NCBI RefSeq assembly: GCF_003339845.1
Contig: NZ_PPTR01000013.1
Span: 1 to 64,000, forward strand
Direction of reading: 5' to 3'
DNA from: Gordonibacter sp. 28C
GTDB taxonomy: Bacteria; Actinomycetota; Coriobacteriia; Coriobacteriales; Eggerthellaceae
DNA length: 64,000 bases
The notes beneath the pieces were generated by a model. It searched no databases. It was not told where the DNA came from and saw nothing but the letters and a program-made list of their open reading frames with translations. Position numbers and translations under genes: made by a program. Position 1 is the first letter of the stretch. Every line of letters begins with the position of its first letter. This document shows, in pieces, positions 1 through 6,311 of the stretch.

Positions 1-87
1 AAGGGCGAAGGGCCATCCGGGGCTGGTCGGCCAGCAACCCCGCAGGGTCAACTCCCATCGTAATCCGCACAGGGGATCAAAGGAAAG
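1..87 (+). promoter_or_regulatory. Possible truncated structured RNA (S-box-like 3' part)
   Basis: No gene is visible here. The stretch can fold (ctgg-tcgg-ccag hairpin) and has a GCAACC followed by short conserved-looking blocks, ending in a purine-rich GATCAAAGGAAAGAG. This loosely recalls the 3' half of a SAM-I riboswitch, whose 5' half would lie before the window. Against this, the next gene on this strand is metN, nearly 900 bases away, with an opposite-strand gene between. The assignment is a guess from pattern memory only. Confidence 0.2.
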
Positions 88-117
88 AGTTAGACCCAGC
101 AAGAGCTGGGTCTAACT
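88..117 (-). terminator. Hairpin terminator after the Hpt gene
   Basis: Perfect 13-bp inverted repeat (arms 88-100 and 105-117) around the 4-base loop aaga. On the minus strand it is followed by the pyrimidine-rich ctttccttt, and it lies 18 bases beyond the stop of the minus-strand Hpt gene, so it probably ends that transcript. The + strand side has no T run. Confidence 0.55.
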
Positions 118-134
118 GTAATGGGCGAGGGCGA

Positions 135-500
135 TCAGCCTTGGTCGCGCAGCGAGCGCAGGGCGGCCGTCACGGCGTCGTAGGCGCGGCGGACGGGCTC
201 CATGCGCGCCTCCGCGGCGGCGGAGTCGCCTTCGCGCAGCGCGGCGTTCACGTCGCTGACCGCATCGTACAGGTCGGTGAACGAAAGGTTGCCGGCCACG
301 CCTTTGAGCGTGTGGGCCTCGCGCAGGGCCGCCGCGTCGTCCCCGTCGGCAAGGGCCTGTTCGAGGGCGGTGAAATGGGCGTCGTCGAGGAATTTGGCGG
401 CGAGCCTCTCGAACAGCGCCGTGTTGCCGCCGAAACGGTCCATGGCCTCGTCGTAGTCGATGCCGCTTCTTTTCAACGCTTCCGCGTATTCTGACGTCAT
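135..500 (-). CDS. Histidine phosphotransfer (Hpt) domain protein
   Basis: A 121-residue protein consisting of one Hpt domain. Such proteins relay phosphate between receiver domains and response regulators in multistep phosphorelays in the cytoplasm. The phospho-acceptor motif AHTLKG places the histidine at residue 63, followed by the usual small residues and a second helix; the predicted fold is all-helical. The start (ATG at 500-498) is supported by an upstream gaggcgggg ribosome site; a longer open frame upstream lacks one. No histidine kinase or regulator is adjacent, so its partner is unknown. A terminator hairpin follows. Confidence 0.75.
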   Translation of the reverse strand: MTSEYAEALKRSGIDYDEAMDRFGGNTALFERLAAKFLDDAHFTALEQALADGDDAAALREAHTLKGVAGNLSFTDLYDAVSDVNAALREGDSAAAEARMEPVRRAYDAVTAALRSLRDQG

Positions 501-567
501 GGGGTCCCCGCCTCTCGTTATGCACAGTACGTTCGCCCATCGCGTGCGACGATGGATGAGCAACCAA

Positions 568-596
568 GTATAACCTTTTCGCGCGGGGAATGAAGG
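568..596 (-). promoter_or_regulatory. Weak candidate promoter for the Hpt gene
   Basis: On the minus strand a good -10 (TATACT, 573-568) is preceded 17 bases upstream by a poor -35 (CCTTCA, 596-591). It would give a leader of about 60 bases. Only the -10 is convincing. Confidence 0.3.
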
Positions 597-765
597 ATGA
601 CATGCGTTCGTCACGCGTGCGTTACCGGCTCGTGTTTTTGCCGTCCACGACTTGTTGCGGAGCTCTTCCGCACGTTCGATCATATGAGGTTGCAGAAACC
701 TGGATATATAAATAATAGATAGCCAATGATGGAATAATCGCATAGGCGAGAGGGCCCTTTCCGTC

Positions 766-793
766 TTGACAGGGCGCGCGCATCACGTAAGAT
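766..793 (+). promoter_or_regulatory. Promoter for metNIQ, with nearby dyad operator candidate
   Basis: TTGACA at 766-771 and TAAGAT at 788-793 with 16-base spacing, a strong housekeeping-type promoter pointing at metN. About 30 bases downstream is an inverted repeat, atcatg-ga-catgat (823-836), which could be an operator. The leader to metN would be about 155 bases; I see no convincing SAM riboswitch in it. The rest of the gap 501-955 holds no supportable gene. Confidence 0.55.
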
Positions 794-955
794 ACACATC
801 TATGAGTTCGCTCTTCGTGCATATCATGGACATGATGATGCCCAAGCCTGGGTTGGTCGGCCCGTGCGCCGACGCTCAGGCCTAGCCTCCGCGCGGCTAT
901 ACTGAACAGCCGCAAGTTTCCGCATGCAAGCACGAACGAGACGATAGAGAATCCC

Positions 956-1708
956 ATGATCCAGCTCGAACACCTGAACAAAACCTACGACGGCGCGGCC
1001 GACGCCGCCCACCATGCGCTCTCCGACGTGAGCCTGACCATCGAGGACGGCGACGTCTTCGGCATCATCGGCGCGTCGGGCGCGGGGAAGTCGACGCTCG
1101 TCCGCTGCATCAACCTGCTGGAACGCCCCACCGCGGGACGCGTCGTCATCGACGGGGCGGACGTGACGAACCTCAAGGGCAAGGAGCTGCTGGAGCTGCG
1201 CGCGTCCATCGGCATGATCTTCCAGAACTTCAGTTTGTTCCAGCAGCGCACGGTGCTCGGCAACGTCATGTTCCCGTTGGAGCTGCGCCGCGAGAAGAGG
1301 GACGTTGCGGAGAAGCGCGCTCGCGAGCTTTTGGATCTGGTGGAGTTGGGGGACAAGGTCGACCGGTACCCCAGCCAGCTTTCCGGCGGCCAGCAGCAGC
1401 GCGTCGCCATCGCCCGCGCGCTGGCGAACAATCCCAAGGTCATGCTCTGCGACGAGGCCACGAGCGCGCTCGACACGCGCACGACGGTGTCCATCCTGAA
1501 CCTTCTGGCCGACATCAACAAGGAGCTGGGCGTGACGATGGTGGTGATCACGCATTCGCTGGCCGTGGCGAAGAAGATATGCAACCGCATCGCGGTCATC
1601 GACGCGGGGCGCATCGTGGAGGAGGGGAGCACGGCCGACGTGTTCTCCAACCCGCAAAGCCCCGTGACGCGCGAGCTTCTGGAGTACGACAGCCTGGAGG
1701 GGAGGTAG
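956..1708 (+). CDS. metN: Methionine ABC importer ATP-binding protein
   Basis: ATPase subunit of a MetNIQ-type methionine importer, working on the cytoplasmic face of the membrane. The 250-residue protein shows Walker A GASGAGKS (39-46), signature LSGGQ (142-146), Walker B VMLCDE (162-167), then the D-loop SALD and the switch histidine in THS. It ends soon after the ATPase fold. The C-terminal regulatory NIL domain (about 100 residues, which senses methionine in the E. coli protein) is missing, so feedback inhibition of this kind is not expected. It is the first gene of metN-metI-metQ. The substrate assignment rests on the whole operon; other amino acids such as D-methionine are possible. Confidence 0.85.
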   Translation: MIQLEHLNKTYDGAADAAHHALSDVSLTIEDGDVFGIIGASGAGKSTLVRCINLLERPTAGRVVIDGADVTNLKGKELLELRASIGMIFQNFSLFQQRTVLGNVMFPLELRREKRDVAEKRARELLDLVELGDKVDRYPSQLSGGQQQRVAIARALANNPKVMLCDEATSALDTRTTVSILNLLADINKELGVTMVVITHSLAVAKKICNRIAVIDAGRIVEEGSTADVFSNPQSPVTRELLEYDSLEGR

Positions 1709-1709
1709 C

Positions 1710-2384
1710 GTGGATTTCCTCGCATCGTTCTTCGACCAGTACGGCCTGCTGCTCGCGCAGGGCACGGGGGACACCATCGTCATGTCCGTGGCGGCAACGC
1801 TCTTCGCCTACGTCATCGGCATCCCGCTCGGCGTGGCCCTGGTGGTCACGGCTCCGGGCGGCCTGCGCCCGCACCGCGTGCTGAACGCGGTGCTCGGCTG
1901 GATCACGAACATCGGGCGCTCCGTGCCGTTCATCATCCTGCTCGTGGTGCTCATCCCGGTGACGCGCTGGATCGTGGGCACGTCGCTGGGCGTGCCGGGC
2001 GCCGTCGTGCCGCTCACGGTGGCAGCCGCGCCCTTCGTGGGGCGCATGGTGGAGCAGAGCCTGGCCGAGGTGGACGGCGGCCTGGTGGAGGCGGCGCAGA
2101 GCTTCGGCGCCGGCGTGTGGCAGATCGTGGTGAAGGTGTTTTTGCGCGAGAGCCTGCCGTCGCTCATCCGCGGCGCGTCCATCGCGTTCATCACGCTGTT
2201 CGGCTACTCGGCCATGGCCGGCATGGTGGGCGCGGGCGGCTTGGGCGACATCGCCATCCGCTACGGCTACCAGCGCTACCAGGGCGACGTGATGGTGGCG
2301 GCGCTCATCCTGTGCATCGTGCTGGTGCAGGTGGTGCAGAGCCTGGGCAACCTGTTGGCCCGGCGCGTTGACAAACGACGTTGA
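1710..2384 (+). CDS. metI: Methionine ABC importer permease
   Basis: Membrane permease of the MetNIQ importer, 224 residues with about five hydrophobic spans. It carries the usual cytoplasmic coupling region, seen here as VEAAQSFGAGVWQI, which docks on the MetN ATPase. The start is GTG at 1710, one base after the metN stop, preceded by the strong ribosome site ggaggggagg inside the end of metN. Translation of the two is therefore probably coupled. The length matches the family (about 217-225 residues). Confidence 0.85.
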   Translation: MDFLASFFDQYGLLLAQGTGDTIVMSVAATLFAYVIGIPLGVALVVTAPGGLRPHRVLNAVLGWITNIGRSVPFIILLVVLIPVTRWIVGTSLGVPGAVVPLTVAAAPFVGRMVEQSLAEVDGGLVEAAQSFGAGVWQIVVKVFLRESLPSLIRGASIAFITLFGYSAMAGMVGAGGLGDIAIRYGYQRYQGDVMVAALILCIVLVQVVQSLGNLLARRVDKRR

Positions 2385-2433
2385 GAAGAGAACTCGAAGA
2401 CATTTGAAACCTTATAGGGAAGGGACTACGAAC

Positions 2434-3291
2434 ATGAAAATCAGAACCATTGCGAAAGCGGTTGCCACGGTGGCCGTGGCCGGCGCCGCGCTCGCCGCGC
2501 TTGCGGGCTGCGGAGGGGCGGCGGGCGCGAAGATCGCCGTGCCGTCCGATCCGACGAACGAGGCGCGCGCCCTGCTGCTTCTGCAGGACCAGGGCCTGAT
2601 CACGCTGAAGGACGGCGCGGGGCTCTCGGCCACGAAGAACGACATCGCCGACAACCCGCACAACATCGAGATCGTGGAGATGGAGGCGGCCTCGCTTCCC
2701 TCGACGCTGCCCGACGTCGACATGGCCGTCATCAACGGCAACTACGCCATCAGCGGCGGCATCGACGTCTCGTCGGCCGTGGCCCGCGAGGACACCGCGT
2801 CCGAGGCCGCCGACAAGTACGCCAACGTGGTGGCCGTGCGCGAAGGCGACGAGAACAGCGACAAGATCAAGGCGCTCGTCACGGCGCTGCAGAGCGCCAC
2901 GGCGCGCCAGTACATGGAGGACACGTACGCCGGCCAGGTCGTGCCGCTCGACGCCCCCGGCAACGTGGAGATCGAGGACGCGAAGGACGGCGACACGCGC
3001 ATCCTGGTGGGCGCCTCGCCCGCTCCGCACGCCGAGATCCTCGAACAGGTGCGCGGCATCCTCGCGAACCACGGCTACACGCTGGAGGTCAAGGAGTTCT
3101 CCGACTACATCCAGCCGAACGTGGCGCTGGCCGACGGCGAGCTCGACGCGAACTACTTCCAGCACATCACGTACCTGGAGGACTACAACGCCGAGAACGG
3201 CACGACGCTCGTGTCCGCCGGCAAGATACACTTCGAGCCGCTGGGCCTGTACCCCGGCAAGACCGCGAGCATCGAGGATCTGAAGAAGTAA
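2434..3291 (+). CDS. metQ: Methionine-binding lipoprotein (NlpA/MetQ family)
   Basis: Extracellular solute-binding lipoprotein that delivers substrate to MetI. The N-terminus has Lys/Arg, a hydrophobic stretch and a lipobox LAGC with the modified cysteine at residue 26, so the mature protein is lipid-anchored. The body (285 residues in all) has NlpA-family features: a methionine/amino-acid cleft segment near DMAVINGNYA, and a second repeat-like lobe beginning ILVGASPAPH. The ATG at 2434 has an agggaaggga ribosome site; the frame is open upstream to a point inside metI, but those residues would precede the signal peptide. It is the last gene of the operon, followed by a terminator. Confidence 0.87.
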   Translation: MKIRTIAKAVATVAVAGAALAALAGCGGAAGAKIAVPSDPTNEARALLLLQDQGLITLKDGAGLSATKNDIADNPHNIEIVEMEAASLPSTLPDVDMAVINGNYAISGGIDVSSAVAREDTASEAADKYANVVAVREGDENSDKIKALVTALQSATARQYMEDTYAGQVVPLDAPGNVEIEDAKDGDTRILVGASPAPHAEILEQVRGILANHGYTLEVKEFSDYIQPNVALADGELDANYFQHITYLEDYNAENGTTLVSAGKIHFEPLGLYPGKTASIEDLKK

Positions 3292-3334
3292 GGGTTCCGC
3301 CGGCCTGTCGGCCGCGAAACCGCGCGGCATCGAG

Positions 3335-3370
3335 AGACGCGCGCTCCTCCGGGGGCGCGCGTCTTGTTTT
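3335..3370 (+). terminator. Rho-independent terminator of metNIQ
   Basis: Perfect 10-bp GC-rich stem (3335-3344 with 3355-3364) followed by tgtttt. It lies 43 bases after the metQ stop. Confidence 0.8.
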
Positions 3371-3426
3371 CGACCGGGTCGAAAAACCTGTTCCATCTCG
3401 CGAAATTCATTGGTCGACGTCGGCGT

Positions 3427-3455
3427 AACGAAACCGAAACGTCATGCCGTATAAT
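3427..3455 (+). promoter_or_regulatory. Promoter region of glnA
   Basis: A consensus -10 TATAAT at 3450-3455 gives a start about 20 bases before the glnA ATG. The -35 position (3427-3432, aacgaa) does not match consensus, so an activator, plausibly the GlnR-like protein encoded next to glnA, may be needed. Confidence 0.5.
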
Positions 3456-3481
3456 GGTTGCTTGAGAGAAAGGACCGTCCC

Positions 3482-4825
3482 ATGACCGCGAACCCCGACC
3501 AAGACTTCGTCCTCAAGACCGTGAAGAGCCGCGACGTGCACTTCGTCCGGTTCTGGTTCACCGACGTGCTGGGCACCATGAAGTCGTTCGCCGTCGTGCC
3601 GAACGAGCTGGACGACGCCTTCGCCGACGGCATGGGCTTCGACGGCAGTTGCATCGAGGGGTTCTGCCGCACGCAGGAGTCCGACATGCTGGCCTATCCG
3701 GACGCCTCCACGTTCCAGGTGCTGCCGTGGCGCCCCGAGAGCAACGCGGTCGCGCGCATGTTCTGCGCCGTGCGCACGCCCGACGGCCGGCCCTTCGACG
3801 GCGACCCGCGCCACGTGCTGGCGCGCACGGTGGAGAAGGCCCAGGAGATGGGCTACGTGTTCAACGTCGGCCCCGAGCTGGAGTTCTACTACTTCAAGGA
3901 CGCGGAGGGCACCGAGGTGCTCGACCGGGGCGGCTACTTCGACCTCACGAGCCTCGACTACGCCTCCGACCTGCGCCGCGACACGGTGCTCACGCTGGAG
4001 AAGATGGGCATTCCCGTTGAGTACTCCCACCACGAGAACGGCCCGTCGCAGCACGAGATAGACCTGCGCTTCACCGACGCGCTGTCCATGGCCGACGCGG
4101 TCATGACGTACAAGCTGGTGGTGAAGGAAATAGCCATGAAGCACGGCGTGTACGCGTCGTTCATGCCCAAGCCCATGGCCGACGAGCCGGGCAGCGGCAT
4201 GCACGTGCACCAGAGTCTGTTCGACTTCGACGGCAACAACGCGTTCTACGACCCCGAGGACCCGCAGGGCTACCACCTGTCGAAGGTGGCGAAGCACTAC
4301 GTCGCGGGCCTCTTGAAGTACGCGCCCGAGTTCTGCGCCGTCACGAACCAGTACGTGAACTCCTACAAGCGTCTCATCTCCGGCGGCGAGGCGCCCACGT
4401 ACCTGTCGTGGGCGAGCAGCAACCGCTCCACGCTCGTGCGCATCCCCGGCTACCGCCCGAACCGCGAGGACGCCTGCCGCATCGAGCTGCGCAGCCCCGA
4501 CCCGGCCGCGAACCCCTACCTGGCCTTCGCCGTCATGCTGGCCGCCGGCCTCAAGGGCATCGAGGACGAGCTGGAGCTGCAGCCGCCCACCGAGGACCGG
4601 GACCTGTTCTCGCTTCCGCGCCAGGACCTGCGCCACCAGGGCTTCCAAACGCTGCCCGAGAGCCTGGGCGAGGCCGTCGAGCTGTTCGCCGAGTCGGATC
4701 TCATGCGCGAGACGCTGGGCGAGCACATCCACTCCTACCTCGTGGCCGCTAAGCGCGCCGAATGGAACGACTACCAGGGCAACGTGAGCGCCTGGGAACG
4801 CGACCGCTACCTGGCGGTGCTGTAA
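3482..4825 (+). CDS. glnA: Type I glutamine synthetase
   Basis: Makes glutamine from glutamate, ammonia and ATP; a cytoplasmic dodecamer in this family. The 447-residue protein has the expected blocks in order: FDGSCIEGF near 55, metal and glutamate ligands in GPELEFYYF, HHENGPSQHEID, the GSGMHVHQSL flap region, and the ATP/glutamate block NSYKRLISGGEAPTY with RSTLVRIP. The length fits the GSI-alpha type. In the segment where GSI-beta enzymes carry the adenylylated Tyr, this protein reads DLFSLP, with Phe, so covalent control by adenylylation is unlikely. The ATG is chosen for the upstream aaagga site. The GlnR-like gene follows after 33 bases. Confidence 0.9.
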   Translation: MTANPDQDFVLKTVKSRDVHFVRFWFTDVLGTMKSFAVVPNELDDAFADGMGFDGSCIEGFCRTQESDMLAYPDASTFQVLPWRPESNAVARMFCAVRTPDGRPFDGDPRHVLARTVEKAQEMGYVFNVGPELEFYYFKDAEGTEVLDRGGYFDLTSLDYASDLRRDTVLTLEKMGIPVEYSHHENGPSQHEIDLRFTDALSMADAVMTYKLVVKEIAMKHGVYASFMPKPMADEPGSGMHVHQSLFDFDGNNAFYDPEDPQGYHLSKVAKHYVAGLLKYAPEFCAVTNQYVNSYKRLISGGEAPTYLSWASSNRSTLVRIPGYRPNREDACRIELRSPDPAANPYLAFAVMLAAGLKGIEDELELQPPTEDRDLFSLPRQDLRHQGFQTLPESLGEAVELFAESDLMRETLGEHIHSYLVAAKRAEWNDYQGNVSAWERDRYLAVL

Positions 4826-4858
4826 CCATGGACGGGTCTGAAGGACGGGGGCTCTGAC

Positions 4859-5530
4859 ATGAGGAAATCGGTTATTTTCGTCGCCGACAGCCTGGACAAC
4901 GCGCACAAGTTCCAGCAGGTGCTCTCCGGCCTCGACGTGGACGTGGCGGCCGGCTCGTCGGCGCAGTTCAAAAAGCTGCTCTCCCAGCACCCTGGCTACG
5001 ACCTCGTCATCTACGAGGCGCGCGGCGAGGCGCTGGGCTGCGTGGCGCAGGCCGAGTCCCTGCTGCTCGAGGACGGTTCCGCGTCGCTGCTCGTGATCGT
5101 GGGCGAGGATCAGCTGGGGGAGTTCCGCCTGCCCGTGCAGGTGAAGAGCGACTTCGTCGTGCACGGGGCCGGCTCCGAGGAATGCGCCGCCCGCATCCGC
5201 CAGCTGCTGTGGCCCGGCAACGAGAGCTCCGCCTCCGACTTCATCGCGGTCGATTCCATGACCATCAACCTGGCCACCTACCAGGTGAACGTGGCCGGCG
5301 AGCCCCTCGACCTCACGTACCTCGAGTACGCGCTGCTCGCGTTCCTCGTGACCCACCCCGGCCGCACGTACTCCCGCGACGCCCTCCTGCGCCGCGTGTG
5401 GGGGTTCGACTACTACGGCGGCTCGCGCACGGTCGACGTTCACGTCCGTCGCGTCCGTGCCAAGCTGGGCCCCGACCTGTCCCAGCACCTTGAAACCGTC
5501 CGCGGCGTGGGCTACCTCTGGAGCGCCTAG
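4859..5530 (+). CDS. glnR: GlnR-like orphan OmpR-family nitrogen regulator
   Basis: A DNA-binding regulator of 223 residues. The N-terminal half has a receiver fold; the C-terminal half is a winged helix, with the recognition region reading WGFDYYGGSRTVDVHVRR, close to actinobacterial GlnR. The position of the phospho-acceptor Asp is Glu53 (in VIYEA), so it is probably not phosphorylated; actinomycete GlnR is likewise an atypical phosphorylation-independent dimer. No histidine kinase is adjacent. Its place directly after glnA, and the poor -35 of the glnA promoter, support control of nitrogen assimilation. A generic OmpR regulator is the alternative. Confidence 0.72.
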   Translation: MRKSVIFVADSLDNAHKFQQVLSGLDVDVAAGSSAQFKKLLSQHPGYDLVIYEARGEALGCVAQAESLLLEDGSASLLVIVGEDQLGEFRLPVQVKSDFVVHGAGSEECAARIRQLLWPGNESSASDFIAVDSMTINLATYQVNVAGEPLDLTYLEYALLAFLVTHPGRTYSRDALLRRVWGFDYYGGSRTVDVHVRRVRAKLGPDLSQHLETVRGVGYLWSA

Positions 5531-5662
5531 GGGTCTCCGGGCCTTCACAGCCTCGCAGGTTGAATCCTCTCACCAAGGTGCAGAGCTCGTTGCCCCCGCT
5601 CGGCAACCTTTCAACATCCCCTTGGCCCTTTTGTTTTATTGCGGGGTTCGATCAACCTGTCC

Positions 5663-5848
5663 GGCCGGCGCCCGGGGAGCCGTTTCGATTCCCCGCTCCG
5701 CTGCTCATGCGAAAGCCCTGTTCGCTTCGGCGAACAGGGCTTTCGCATTCGTGCGCTGCGCTCCTTTATGCCTTGGACGATGCGCCCCTCGGGCGCAAAA
5801 CAGGAACGGTGTTCAGAAGGAATCGAAACGGCTCCCCGGGCGCCGGCC
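5663..5848 (+). repeat. Palindromic module A
   Basis: Perfect 30-bp arms at 5663-5692 and 5819-5848 enclose a 19-bp perfect hairpin with a UUCG-type tetraloop (5707-5748) and a second arm containing gcgcccctcgggcgc. A UUCG loop on such a stem would be a very stable RNA or terminator-like structure. Confidence 0.8.
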
Positions 5849-5879
5849 TTACCGCAGGTTGTTCGACTGCGAACCAGCA

Positions 5880-6061
5880 GGAGCGAGTCCGGCGAGGGGG
5901 TTCCGGGCCCTTCCGAACACCGTCATCCGCGCCCGCAGGGCGCATTCCAAAGCATGAGGGAGCGCAGCGCACGAGCGCGTATCCCCTGATCGCTTTGGCG
6001 ATCAGGGGATACGCGAGAGCAGCGAAGCGGGGGCCCGGAACCCCCTCGCCGGACTCGCTCC
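5880..6061 (-). repeat. Palindromic module B (inverted relative of A)
   Basis: Perfect 31-bp arms at 5880-5910 and 6031-6061 enclose an 18-bp hairpin (5976-6015, loop tttg) and a gcgcccgcagggcgc dyad. The inner part matches the reverse complement of module A, so A and B look like two copies of one element family inserted in opposite directions. Confidence 0.75.
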
Positions 6062-6311
6062 GGGCAGGTTTGGCGAGGTTGAGAAGGGCGGGGATTCGTG
6101 GGCGGGATGGGGGGCCGCCGTGAGATATTCTGGTGAGAGGATTCAACCTGCAAGCCGTTGGGGGCTGAGCGCCGGAAGGCCCGGTGCGACGAGGCGGGTT
6201 GGGTGCGCAAGACCCGTTGCGGTTTTCTGTTTCTCGGGCGGCGTTCGGGTGCGGTGCGCGGCCCTTGAACTATACTGGTCGATCAGAAACCAAGCGACGG
6301 AGGACACGACC

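Larger units (their letters stand above)
5555..6151. repeat. Composite inverted-repeat block between glnR and polA
   Basis: No gene is supportable in 5531-6311; open frames here are by-products of GC bias. The block is flanked by 21-bp perfect inverted arms (5555-5575 and 6131-6151). Inside are two palindromic modules (5663-5848 and 5880-6061), each with its own perfect arms and central hairpins. The two are related to each other in inverted orientation: 16 bases (ggagcgcagcgcacga, 5959-5974) occur as the exact reverse complement at 5749-5764, with flanking similarity. It could be a pair of mobile palindromic elements or a transcription boundary. Confidence 0.75.

Noticed and set aside
3407-5548. 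A 713-codon minus-strand open frame opposite glnA and the GlnR-like gene
   Set aside because: It is antisense to two clear genes and its translation is Val/Arg/His/Gln-rich without domains, the usual product of GC-biased codons read backwards.
5560-6123. Several 100-190 codon open frames inside the palindromic block
   Set aside because: They exist on both strands because the DNA is palindromic; none has a ribosome site or resembles a protein.
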